A program made the position numbers and the translations under genes. The notes under the pieces were generated by a model. It did no database searches. It saw nothing but the letters and a program-made list of their open reading frames with translations, and had not been told where the DNA came from. From Chelydra serpentina (Eukaryota > Chordata > Testudines > Chelydridae), in assembly GCA_037349315.1 (NCBI GenBank), contig JBAIAC010000059.1, positions 22,104,501-22,168,500 of the forward strand: DNA of 64,000 bases, given 5' to 3'. Shown here piece after piece: positions 24,838 to 34,023 of the stretch. Each line of letters begins with the position of its first letter. Within the stretch, counting starts at the first letter, position 1.

Positions 24838-25619
24838 CCCTCCCCACTCTGAACTCTAGGGTACAGTCATGGACACCTGCATGAAAGACCCCCTAAGCTT
24901 ATTTCTACCATCTTAGGTTACAAACTCGCCAAAGTACAAATTCTCTCCTTGTACCCTGAAGAAGGTAACCACTGCCACCCCCAAGTGATTTAAACAAGAA
25001 CCAGGGGAAAGGACCACTTGGAGTTTCCCTTTCCCCGAAAAGATCCCTTCAAGCCTGTACACCCCCCTTTCCTGGGGAGGCTTGAGAATAATCTCCTAAC
25101 CAATTGGTACAATGGGATCAAAGACCCAAACCCCTGGGTCTTGGAACAATGTAAAAATCAGTCAGGTTCTTAAAAGAAGGATTTTATTATTATTATTATT
25201 TTTTAAAGTAAAAATCATCTCTGTAAAATCAGGATGGTCAATACTTTACAGGGTGCTCAATTTCCAAACTCAGAGGATCCCCCCTCTGGGTAAAACCTTA
25301 AAGTTACAGAAAAATAGGAATAACACCTCCCTCTTAACATAGGGAAAATTCACAAGCAAAACAAAAGAAAGCCTAATCGAAATGCCAGACTAAATTACTT
25401 GGTTGAGGATGGATTTCTGCTCCAGTCCCTCCTAGTCCCAAGAGAGAACAGACACACAAACAAAGAGCACAAACAAAACCTTCCTCCTTCCCAAGATTTG
25501 AAAGTATCTTCTTTCCTCATTGGTCCTCTTGGTTAGGTGCCAGCCAGGTTATTTGAGCTTCTTAACCCCTTACAGGTAAGGAGGAATCCTAGGCTACCCT
25601 TAGCTGTATGTTTATGACA
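24838..25619 (-). mobile_element. Solo LTR of an endogenous retroelement
   Basis: A 782-bp unit with TGTCA...TGACA ends and a perfect 5-bp target duplication CTTAG (24833-24837 and 25620-25624). On the minus strand it shows GACCAATGAGG, a CCAAT-box type motif, near its 5' side and AATAAA at 25180-25175, which gives the orientation. No internal coding region remains, as expected after LTR-LTR recombination. The plus-strand (ATT)n tract at 25178-25200 lies in the poly(A) region. Confidence 0.85.
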
Positions 25620-25639
25620 CTTAGGAAATAGGTCTACTT

Positions 25640-26382
25640 CAGTGGTTCCCAAACTTTAACAACCTGTGAACCCCTTTCACTAAAATGTCAAGTCTCGCGA
25701 ACCCCCTCCTAAAAATGAATATTTCCAGGGATTTTCTCCTTTACCTGAGTATAAATTATAAAAGCAGTGATCTTGGAAATATAAAATTTGTTTTTATGAC
25801 ATGCTTATTACACACTATTTATTATTAATTATTATATATCATTACAGTATTTTTATTACATTATGAAAACGGCAACACTATTCCAAGATCTCACTTTCGT
25901 AGCTTGTATCACTTTGAATAAACCTATTATAAGACCAGGCACCTATGTTTCATCAAAGAGTATCAGATGTGAAACAGCATGAAGGTATTTAAGAAACCAA
26001 CTCCAAGAGTTTCTCCTACACAAGCATTCAGGTCTTGAGCAGTCCAGGCAAACAACGCACATTACAACAAAGCTTAAACTTGTTCTTCATAATTTTAAAA
26101 ACAATACTAGCTGCCTATTTAATTTTAAAAACAGCAAAAAATATCCACCTCCCTTTCCATTTCTTATAAGGAGTCTTGAAGTTTAAATCTCCTCCGTGTA
26201 ATAGATATGCTTGCTTTGATCTGCTTAGCTCTTGGAAGTCCAGGGGCTCTGGGCTGCTGGCTCCATGCTGCCCAGGATCCCTAGGGCCAGCTCTGTCCGC
26301 CATTAGGGAATTTCCCCCGGAGAACCCCCTGTAACATTTTGTGAACCCCCAAGGTTCACAAACCCCAGTTTGGGAACCACTG
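25640..26382. mobile_element. Non-autonomous hAT element, 743 bp
   Basis: Ends CAGTGGTTCCCAAACT and AGTTTGGGAACCACTG are perfect inverted repeats. The 8-bp target duplication GTCTACTT (25632-25639 and 26383-26390) is exact. GAACCCCCT-type motifs recur just inside both ends. The interior is AT-rich and lacks transposase coding. It inserted 15 bp from the right flank of the solo LTR. Confidence 0.95.
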
Positions 26383-27189
26383 GTCTACTTCAAGGTCTCC
26401 ATGATTGCCTATTGTTCACCTAAGGACTCCAAGCAGTCAAAAGAAGGCCTGATACTATATAAAAATGGCTTGGGTCCTGATCCTTTTTATCTCAGATCTG
26501 CTTGATGCTTCATGCAGGGGAAGCTTAAGTCATAAGACTGAAATCTCCAGAGTCCCATCTGGATCACCCTGAATATGGACATAGGACTATAGCCTTGGAG
26601 TAATTCAGAAATAACTCTTTGCAACTACAAAGCTCACCATCTCTACTATAAATCTGTTCTCAGAACTGTACTCATGTCTGTATGTATCTTTTAACCAATA
26701 CACTTTCTCTTTTTTCTATTTTAATACATTTTAGTTTAGTTAATAAGAATTGGCTGTAAGCATGTATTTGGGTAAGATCTGAAATATTCATTAACCTGGA
26801 AGATAATGTGTCCGATCCTTTGGGATTGGTAGAATTTTTGTATATGATGAATAAGATTTTCAGTAATCCTCATATTTGACTTGGGTGTCTGGGTGGAAGC
26901 CTAAGGCTGGGTTACTTTAAGGAAACTGTGGTGCTGACTTCTGAGTAACCAGTAAAGTATTATAGAAGCGGTTTTGTGCTGGCTTGGTAAATCTAAGTAT
27001 TTGAATATCCACCAGCTTTGGGGATTGTCTGCCCCATTCTTTGCAGTTCACCCCAATTGAGTAATCTCAGTGTGGCTCCCCTGGGACTCTGGTCACACAC
27101 CTGTATAACTGACTCCAAACTACATGAGTTGTACCTCTTTAATTATACTTGGCTAGATAAAGTAGTACAATTTTTGTGTATAGACAAGC

Positions 27190-27300
27190 CTTTAGGGAAT
27201 TGCCCAAAGATCACACAATGAGTCATTGAAAGAGCTGGGTATAGAACCCAGAGCCCTGATTCCCAGTTCCCTGCTCTAACCACAAAACTGTATACCATTG
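27190..27300 (-). repeat. MIR SINE
   Basis: Reverse complement of MIR: TTGCCCAAAGATCACACAATGAG, then TAGAACCCAGAGCCCTGATTC and CTGCTCTAACCACAA, the B- and A-box halves of the tRNA-like head. Confidence 0.8.
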
Positions 27301-28984
27301 TCATTAGCCCACAAGTAGGCATTAACCATATTCCTACATTTGTACCAAGGACAAAGGATATAATATCTAATAACCCTACTTAACATCTATAGAATCTCAG
27401 TACATTTCACCAACATTAATTGCTTATGCCTGACAACACACACTTGTGAGATAGGTATTGTAATTATATAGTAATTAGTAATCTAGTTATAACATATCCA
27501 CTCGATTATGAGAGTTGACATCTAATTTTCAATTATTCTAAACTAGTTTAGACTGCCAAGTGCAAGATCACATTGCTTTCAACGGTCTAAATAACTATGC
27601 TTAAATATGGGCCAACTTTATCTTTGATGTAACTCCAGTGAAGACAATGGGTTTATACCAGGGATGAATCTGGCTCACTAACTCCAGTTTTCAAGAAAGG
27701 ATACAAACATGGTGCAAATCTCACATTCATATATGCGAGTGGGCTCTTAGGAGCATGGTTATCTATCTGCCATATTGTCCTGAGGGCCTATGTGCACGTA
27801 CATATGCTTGAGCTGCATGTGCATCTTAAAACAGTTTTGAAAATTGTGCCCTTAAGTGCTGGATTGTGCAGATACTCCATGAGCAGAATCCCACTGACTT
27901 TACTGGGAGTTTGATACACTGAACAAATACAGAACCAGGTCCATAATGTCTGTTCCAAACAAGTGAGTTTTTTAAATGTAGCCCCTGCCAAACTGTCTTT
28001 AAGAACACTGTGCGCATGCATATTTGAAGGCAGAATTTGGCCCATTTTCTACAAATCTGTTTCAGGATTCAGCATTTCTGATGCCAAAAATGTATTATAG
28101 GTGGTGCAGGTAGCAATGCCTATAACTAGGTTTGCCCAATACTTCCCATTATAAGACCCTGTTTTCACTTACTTATATCTTTGCCAAACTTAAACCATTC
28201 AGGTTGAAATTTTCCATGCCAGGCATCTACCGCAAACTGATTTTTTCTTTTTAAACTTTCAGCTAAAATGGTTCCGTCATTTTGGAGAATGAGAGCATGG
28301 AAAAATTCATGTTGCCCAGGTTAATGAACTGGTTGTATGATTATCATTTTTAAGAAGCTTTCACACCTCCTTGCTTTGGATTGGGACTGGACATTTGACA
28401 GGGGGTCACCTGCTGTTAGGAATGTGCCTTTTGTTGTTACTGTGAAAAAACACCCAAGTAGGACTAAGTTATGAGTCACTGAAAAATCTCAGTTCACACA
28501 TAGTCAGCTGAGACTTCTTGGAGGTTGGCTACTAAATTCTCCACTGATTTTGTTTGTATTGCTCATGCTCCAGCCCCGGCAGCTCCTATGTATGATTGGA
28601 CTGCACATGCGCCATCCCCACAGAATGACTGAGCACACTCTGGGAAGCTGTGGCCCTACTATAATAAAAAAATAGTATGTGATCATGTAATTAAATACTG
28701 TATAATAATGTATATGCACAAGGGAGCTGAATTAAGGTTGCATGACCATCCTTAAATCTGCCATTTCCCAACTTCTGAGTGCTTGACTTTGCAATCTTAT
28801 TAAAAGAACATTGTTAGGCTTTTTGAATTAAGTACTTATAACAGTGAGAGGAATAGCAGGTGTAGCTGGATCTTAGCACATGATGGTAAAAATACCTGAG
28901 CCCTGTCTACTAGCAGCTTGGCACTCAACCAGCTGCACCGTTAGCAGCTGCTAAAATACAAATCCTACTTTGCTACTATAGAAG
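27301..28984. other. TMEM80 intron, nothing recognised
   Basis: Single-copy-looking AT-rich intronic DNA. No exon-like match to the missing TMEM80 exon was found, and no repeat ends are visible. Confidence 0.4.
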
Positions 28985-29092
28985 TAAGCCATGAGAAGAG
29001 GAGCCAGGAGTCCTGGGTTCTATTTCTAGCTAACTTATCAACTTATGTGACTTTGGACAAGCCAATTACTGTCTCTGGGTCAAATTCTGCTC
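28985..29092 (+). repeat. MIR SINE
   Basis: GAGTCCTGGGTTCTATTTCTAGC followed by ATGTGACTTTGGACAAGCCAATTACTGTCTCTGGGTC matches the MIR B box and core in plus orientation. Confidence 0.75.
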
Positions 29093-29129
29093 AGTTACAC
29101 CAGTCAAGGGAAACTCTACTGGTTTGAAG

Positions 29130-29370
29130 TATCAGAGGGGTAGCCGTGTTAGTCTGGATCTGTAGAAGCGACAAAGGGTCCTGTGGCACCTTATAGACTA
29201 ACCGATGTAGAGCATGAGCTTTCGTGGGTAGGGTGACCAGACAGCAAGTGTGAAAAATCGGGACAGGGGTGGGGGGTAATAGGAGCCTATATAAGAAAAA
29301 TACACAAAAATCGGGACATCTGGTCACCCTATTCATGGGTGAATACCCCCTTCATCGGATGCATGCAGTG
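29130..29370 (-). mobile_element. PLE-tail-like repeat, interrupted by a MITE
   Basis: The plus strand reads ATCAGAGGGGTAGCCGTGTT, then CTGTGGCACCTTATAGAC and GAGCATGAGCTTTCGTGGG; after a nested MITE it resumes as TTCATGGGTGAATACCC and CATCGGATGCATG. On the minus strand this is the 3'-terminal repeat shared with the Penelope-like element at 42.7 kb, including a hammerhead-like core that here is mutated (CCGATGA in place of CTGANGA) and physically split. Confidence 0.75.
29231..29329. mobile_element. Tc1/mariner-like MITE
   Basis: A 99-bp copy of the family seen at 8876-8976, with ends GGGTGACCAGACAGC and ATCTGGTCACCC and a TA on each side (29229-29230 and 29330-29331). It sits inside the PLE-tail-like repeat and is therefore younger. 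Confidence 0.9.
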
Positions 29371-29639
29371 GAAATAAGGTTTGATTGGTTAAACCTCGGG
29401 GACCACTGTTATAGAGTATGCCACGTGGAGAACAAATTAAACAAAATATCCATGCTGTGTTATGCATGTCGCCAGAAGAACTCATACAAAGAAAGCTAGT
29501 CAGGATACTGACAATTCAGTTATGCTTAGTGAGGTAGATTCACCACTAGTGCAGCAGCTGACCCTCCCAAGCACATCCCTGGGCTGAATTCAGTGATAAC
29601 GTTAGCAGAGCTGATTGGGAATTATTCAACTAAATTTTT

Positions 29640-29905
29640 TTTATTGGAAAATGCTGATTAATCAAAACTGAAACTATCTATGGGAAAATGGTTGGTTTTG
29701 ATGAAGTTCTTGACTCCAAAAAATGTTGAAAAAATCCAAATTGCCTAAACAAATCATTTTTGAAACCAAAAATTCCAGTTTTCTGGTTCTAAATGACTTT
29801 TTAGTTTGACCATTTTTACTTTTTTGGCTATCAAAATGTTTTGATTGACCCAAACTGAAATGGGGAGGAGGGGTATGGTTTGGTTCATGACAATTTTCAA
29901 GATGT
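29640..29905. other. AT-rich stretch with repeated AAAATG/TTTTGA words
   Basis: Multiple overlapping TTTTGAT, AAAATG and CAAAA words on both strands suggest an old decayed interspersed repeat. I could not assign a family. Confidence 0.3.
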
Positions 29906-30654
29906 TGGTTCGATTTGGGATGGGAACATTTTGCAGTGTCTCAAAACTATTTCCTGCCCAGCTGTGGTTGTAAGCAAGAGGCAAGCCCCTCTGCGTGCAA
30001 GTGGCGAAGGGATGAAGCTTGCACAGATTTGAACAGGTCAGAGGGGGGCACACCAGTCAGTCCCTACCTTGAGGTGGGAGATTGCAGACAGCTGAAGGGC
30101 AGACGTTGGAAGCACTTGTGCCCTCCAGTCACTCCGCCCATGTAGCTCTAGGCAGCAGCATGAGGTGGGGGAGGCAAAGCCAACCTGTCCCCCTTTGCTG
30201 AGAATTGGGATGCAGCAGTGCAGAGCATGACGCTTCTGGCTCCAAACAGTTTAGCTGAGTTCAGCAAGTAAAAGTTGGAAGCAGGCGGGCAAGGGGCACA
30301 ACAAAAGTTCCCACTGGTCTAGGTCTCCCTGGCATGGGGAAGGGAGTCAATGACACTCCAGGTCTATCCTAGAGAAAGGGGGAAGAGGTCCTGGTTTCTC
30401 AGAGGAGCGGGGGAGGGGAAAGAGGTCAGGGCAATGTGAAGGAGGGGAACCCCATACGCACATGAGCCCCTCCTGGGCCCCCTCAAGAAAATTCTGGTTG
30501 TGCCCTTGCAGCCATCTGGTGCTTGCTCACAACAGGGATCTGCACTGGGGACAGGTGAGAATGAACCAGGGGCACCCCTTTCTCTCCATCTCTTCCAGAC
30601 ACCAGCTAACCCCTGCCTCTCCAGATACTCACCACCCCCTGTCCCCTTAGACAC

Positions 30655-30830
30655 CCACCTCTCTCTCCTTAGTCCCTTGCATCCCCGGAGCTCCCTAGAA
30701 ACCCACTTCCCCCCAGACACACAACAGCCCTCTCCTTAGTCCCCTGCACTCCCTAGAAACCCACTTCCCCCGCCCCCAGACACACAATAGCCCTCTCCTT
30801 AGTGCCCTGCATCCTTCGACCAGACACCCA
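30655..30830. repeat. C-rich minisatellite, unit about 63-70 bp
   Basis: Three head-to-tail units share CTCTCCTTAGT(C/G)CC(T/C)TGCA, CTAGAAACCCACTTCCCC and CAGACACACAA. The third unit is partial. It lies at the TMEM80 side of the shared promoter island, about 0.6 kb downstream of TMEM80 exon 1. Confidence 0.85.
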
Positions 30831-31250
30831 GCTCCCTGAACCCCCTACACAACCATCACCCCCCGTCCCCCAGAAATCCTTCTCCTCTGAGCCCCCGCCC
30901 AGCGCCCACCAGCTCCCCTCGGGCACTGATCACCCCGGAGCCCTTTCCGGGGGCCGGCTGTAGGCAAGGCTTGCTCAGAAGGGGGTGGGAGAGGGGCCTG
31001 GGGCCAGCGAGGCTGTTCGGTGAGCGCGGGAGCGAGCTGGGCTAAGACGGGCCAGGGCTCACTCAGGCTGTCCCTCGGAGATCGCAGGGCACTGCAGCGC
31101 CCCCTCCCCGCAAGACCCCGGGGCTAACTCCGGGATCGCTGCCCGTTCCCTTCGCGTCTGAACGCTCGCCGCGGCAATAACCCCGATCGCCTCCTGGGGC
31201 CGCGCGCCGGCTGGATTGGATTGCCGCGGCGACGTAACCAGGGCCGGGCA

Positions 31251-31264
31251 GTAACCATGGCAAC
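31251..31264. promoter_or_regulatory. RFX X-box, perfect match
   Basis: GTAACCATGGCAAC fits the X-box consensus GTNRCC-N(0-3)-RGYAAC bound by RFX factors, which drive ciliary genes. It lies 148 bp inside TMEM80 intron 1. Confidence 0.7.
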
Positions 31265-31385
31265 GCTGCAACAGAGGGACCAGGCCCATCATCGGGGCGG
31301 GAGTGGGGGAGAACCCCCATCCCCTTCCCTGCACCCCGTCTGGCTGGGAAGCCGTCACCCCGCCCCATCGGCCACGGAGCTCGCG

Positions 31386-31399
31386 GTAACGATGGCAAC
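31386..31399. promoter_or_regulatory. RFX X-box-like site, one mismatch
   Basis: GTAACGATGGCAAC differs from the X-box consensus at one base in the left half-site. It lies 13 bp downstream of the TMEM80 exon 1 donor, 135 bp from the perfect site and in the same orientation. Confidence 0.6.
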
Positions 31400-31411
31400 G
31401 CGTCCGCTCAC

Positions 31412-31430
31412 CTCTCCTAACAGCAGCCAT
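31412..31430 (-). CDS. TMEM80: TMEM80 first coding exon
   Basis: Nineteen nucleotides encode MAAVRR and the first base of Gly, followed by the strong donor GTGAGC. The human protein begins MAAPRRG, and its first intron interrupts at the same place. The open frame continuing past the donor, and a longer upstream frame starting at 31717, are explained by GC-rich composition. The ATG chosen is the one that gives the conserved N-terminus and an immediate consensus splice site. It lies 786 bp from the DEAF1 ATG in divergent orientation. Confidence 0.8.
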
Positions 31431-31489
31431 GTCCGCCCCCCTCTCTCCTCCCTTGGCCACCCCTCAGTCCTCCAGCATCCCGGCATCCC

Positions 31490-32130
31490 GTGCGCCGCTC
31501 GGGCTTCGGGCGCCTTCGGCCATTGCCGCTTATTCTCGCGCGCTGCGAGGGCGGAGAGGCGCCCGCCACTTCCCCGCCAGCCCCGCCGCCTTCGGGCCGC
31601 CTCGGAGCCCTTCGGGCGTCCCGCGCGCTCGGCCGGGTTCGTTCTGTTTCGGGCTGACTCGGGCGCTGCCCGTTCGGGTGAGATCGGAGGGGGCTCGGCT
31701 CGGCTCCGCGCTGCCATGGGGACGAGCTGGGAGGACTCGGGCAGCCTCGACTCTAATCGGCTCTAGTCCCCGATCGCCTCGGGCAGGTTCGGGTCCCTCC
31801 CCCCGCCCGGCTGGGATTGCGGTTCGGGCGACGCTCCGGTGAGACTGGCGAGGACTCGGACGGGTTCGGCTCCCCTCGGGTGTCCGGATCGGGCCGTATT
31901 CGGGGCGCGCGGGCGGGGCAGGGGATTCAGTCGAGCTCGGCTCCTGGAGTGACTCGCCTGGAGCGGCACTCGGGCGAGCTCGGAGGGACTCGGGGCCGAC
32001 TCGGTACAGTTCGGCTGCTCGCTCTCGGCAGCGCTCGGCTATTCTCGGAGGGACTCGGGATCGCTCGGGGAAACTCGGAGCATTCTGGGGTAGCGCCGCG
32101 CCCCGCCCGGGGATCTGAGAATCGGGCTCG
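31490..32130 (+). promoter_or_regulatory. DEAF1: Dense TTCG/CTCGG motif cluster upstream of DEAF1
   Basis: About a dozen TTCG words (for example GCTTCGGG near 31503, GTTTCGGG near 31648, CGTTCGGGTG near 31672) and more than twenty CTCGG words occur in about 640 bp. DEAF1 SAND domains bind TTCG-type CpG motifs, and DEAF1 has been shown to repress its own promoter in human cells. The array looks like a degenerate short repeat of the CTCGGGA/TTCGGGC kind. Function as an autoregulatory element is inference. Confidence 0.5.
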
Positions 32131-32215
32131 TGTGAGCTCGGAGAGGACTCGAGCCCGCTCGGGCCGGGCTCGGCTCCTCTCGGCCCCCGGCTACCGCCGC
32201 CTCGGGCGGGCTCGG

Positions 32216-32477
32216 ATGGAGGACTCGGACTTGGCGGCGAAGCAGCTGGGCTTGGCCGAGGCGGCGGCGGTAGCTGCGGCGGCGGTGGCCGCAGCCGTGG
32301 CCGCGGAAGGATCCGAGCACCAGCGGGCGGAGGCGGCGGGCTTGGAGGCGGAGCCGGAGGAGGAGGCGGCAGCGGCGCAGGTGACGGCGGTGACCGTGAT
32401 GGCGGCGGATGCCGAACACATCGAGATGGGAGCCGAGTCCCTGCCGAGCGCGGACGAGGCCGCCGCCGCCTTCGCAG
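32216..32477 (+). CDS. DEAF1: DEAF1 coding exon 1 (N-terminus, alanine-rich)
   Basis: Encodes residues 1-87 and one base of residue 88, donor GTCAGA after TTCGCAG. The start [19 protein letters not shown] is the DEAF1 N-terminus; the upstream frame is open to 31817 but has no homology, so this ATG is chosen. Residues about 14-31 are an alanine/valine tract, followed by a Glu/Ala-rich acidic stretch and a conserved [11 protein letters not shown] segment. The exon is extremely GC-rich and lies in the CpG island. The alanine codons vary (GCG, GCC, GCA), so the tract is not a simple codon expansion. Confidence 0.95.
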
Positions 32478-32488
32478 GTCAGAGCGCG

Positions 32489-32500
32489 GCGCATGCGCAC
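32489..32500. promoter_or_regulatory. NRF1-like palindrome
   Basis: GCGCATGCGCAC, close to the NRF1 consensus, lies 11 bp inside DEAF1 intron 1. NRF1 sites are common in CpG-island promoters. It is a single site judged by eye. Confidence 0.4.
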
Positions 32501-32934
32501 TAGAGCGCGGCGCGGGCGCGCCTGCAGCCCTGGCGCGCGCTGCGGCCGGTACCGCCCCGCGCGCGCCGGGCCGGGTGAATGCGCGCGCGAGAGCCGAGCC
32601 CCAGGGTCTGCCTTGTGCACAGGGCCAGAGCGCTCAGTGTGAGCCGAGCGGCGGTGGGGCCCCGGCGGCTTCACCTGCGCGGAGCTGCTCGAGGTCAGCC
32701 CCGCCCGGGGCGTCCCCTAACCAGCTCCCGGCAGCTCACAGGGCAGAGAGCGGCCGCGGGAAGGGGCCGCCGCGGTTGCGCTGCGCTGCTGGGTTTGACT
32801 TGCTGCTGCCCGCCGCCTTCTCCCGCCCAGTCTGACCCGTGCGGCCACCCCCCAGCGGGCATCTTGTCCCTGCCCACAGGTCCCCTTCTCCCGGCCCCCA
32901 GCCGAGACACGCGGACGCTTATCTTGGTGTTACA

Positions 32935-33008
32935 GCCGGGGAGGCAGAGCGGTGAAGTAACTTATCCCAGGCCACACAGCCAATAAGTAGCAAATTCAGA
33001 CTTAGACG
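32935..33008 (-). repeat. MIR SINE fragment in DEAF1 intron 1
   Basis: GGGGAGGCAGAGCGGTGAAGTAACTTATCCCAGGCCACACAGCCAATAAGTAG is the reverse complement of the MIR core. It marks the right edge of the CpG island. Confidence 0.75.
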
Positions 33009-33151
33009 TAAATACTGTCTGCTACGGTGGCCAATTTTGGTTGCACTTGTTCCTGGAGGCGTTATCACATGATACAGACTTCAGGATAATCCTGGAGAGT
33101 TGGCAACCCTACCTTTTGCTCAGTACAGCAACTCCTCACTTATGTTATGTA

Positions 33152-33244
33152 TCAGAGGGGTAGCTATGTTAGTCTGGATCTGCAGAAGCGACAAAGGGCT
33201 TCAATACCTCTGTTAGTCTATAAGGTGCCACAGGACCTTTGTCG
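33152..33244. mobile_element. Short 5'-inverted retroinsertion of a PLE-tail sequence
   Basis: Ninety-three bases lie between perfect 13-bp target duplications CTTATGTTATGTA (33139-33151 and 33245-33257). The left half (AGGGGTAGCTATGTTAGTC... AGCGACAAAGGG) and the right half (…CACAGGACCTTTGTCGC) come from the same 3'-terminal repeat but in opposite orientations, overlapping at GCGACAAAGG. This is the pattern made by twin priming, in which the 5' part of a retrocopy is inverted during insertion. Confidence 0.85.
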
Positions 33245-33579
33245 CTTATGTTATGTAGTTACGCTCCTGAAAAATGTGACTTTAAATGAAAGGATGTTAA
33301 ACGAATCCAATTTCCCCATAAGAATTAATGTAAATAAGGGGGTTAGGTTCCAGGGAAGTTTTTTTCACCAGACAAAAGACTATATTATATATCGTCTTTA
33401 TATACACACACACTAAGTTTTAAACAAACTATTGAATACTGGTACACAGCCATGATGATAGTGAAGCTTGGTTGAGGTGGGGGAATCAGAGGGTGTGAAT
33501 TTCCCAGGGAATGCCTTAGGAAGGATGAACTAGCACTTGCATTCCACTGAGCCCTCAAGGGTTAACTCTCACACTACAA

Positions 33580-34015
33580 CAGGGGTCTCAAACTCAAATT
33601 ACCACGAGGGCCGCATGAGGACTAGTGCATTGGCCCGAGGGCCGCATCACTGACCCTGCCCCCTCGCTGCCCCCGGCCCTGCCCCCACTTCACCCCTTTC
33701 ATTAGGCCCTGCCCCTTCTCCACCTCTTCCCTTGTGTGCATGGCTTCCCGCTCCCCACCCGCCCAGAAACCGCAAAGCTTTTCCCATGCGGCCCGCAGAG
33801 TTCTTCCCTGCAGCCTGCGGGGCTCCCCGTGCCCCCCCCCCCCCCATTTAAAAAAAAATTTTTTTTTTTACACCCCCCAGGCAGTTCCCGCCGCCAGAAC
33901 AACTGTCTGGTGGCGGGAACTGCCTGGGGGTAAAAATAAAAATGGGGGGGTGGGGCGTGGGGAGCCCGTCGGGCCGCAGGGAAGAGCTCCATGGGCGGTG
34001 TGTTTGAGACCCCTG
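33580..34015. mobile_element. Non-autonomous hAT element with internal hairpin
   Basis: Ends CAGGGGTCTCAAACTC and GTTTGAGACCCCTG are inverted repeats. Flanks CACTACAA (33572-33579) and CTCTACAA (34016-34023) are an 8-bp target duplication with one mismatch. Inside, AGGCAGTTCCCGCCGCCAGA and its near reverse complement form a strong hairpin at 33881-33929. It lies in DEAF1 intron 1 and has no coding capacity. Confidence 0.9.
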
Positions 34016-34023
34016 CTCTACAA

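Larger units (their letters stand above)
24495..27110 (+). mobile_element. Older retroelement-like repeat, interrupted by two later insertions
   Basis: The flanking pieces 24495-24832 and about 26391-27110 appear to be parts of one older interspersed repeat, judged from memory of similar turtle repeats: CATGGCCAGAAAGGGTTAAGC at the start and CAGTTCACCCCAATTGAGT near the end. Between them sit a complete solo LTR and a complete hAT element, each with its own target duplication. No intact gag or pol frame is visible. The class of the outer repeat is uncertain. Confidence 0.4.
30880..32900. promoter_or_regulatory. CpG-island bidirectional promoter of TMEM80 and DEAF1
   Basis: About 2 kb is very GC-rich and dense in CpG, in sharp contrast to flanking DNA. 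It contains the start codons of both divergent genes, 786 bp apart (31430 for TMEM80, 32216 for DEAF1). No TATA box stands out, which fits a housekeeping CpG promoter. Long open frames on both strands (for example the upstream extension of the DEAF1 frame from 31817) are a consequence of the base composition and not evidence of genes. Transcription starts cannot be placed by eye. Confidence 0.85.

Noticed and set aside
31355..31717. Longer TMEM80 start at 31717
   Set aside because: Would give a 120-residue Arg-rich protein running through the consensus donor at 31411; the ATG at 31430 gives the conserved MAA-RRG start and correct splice site.
31817..32215. In-frame upstream extension of DEAF1
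   Set aside because: Open only because of GC-rich CTCGG repeats; the product is Arg/Gly/Ser-rich with no homology, and the conserved DEAF1 N-terminus begins at 32216.
32039..32674. 211-codon minus-strand open frame opposite DEAF1 exon 1
   Set aside because: Antisense shadow of the alanine-rich exon; long Arg/Leu runs reflect GCC/GCG repeats.
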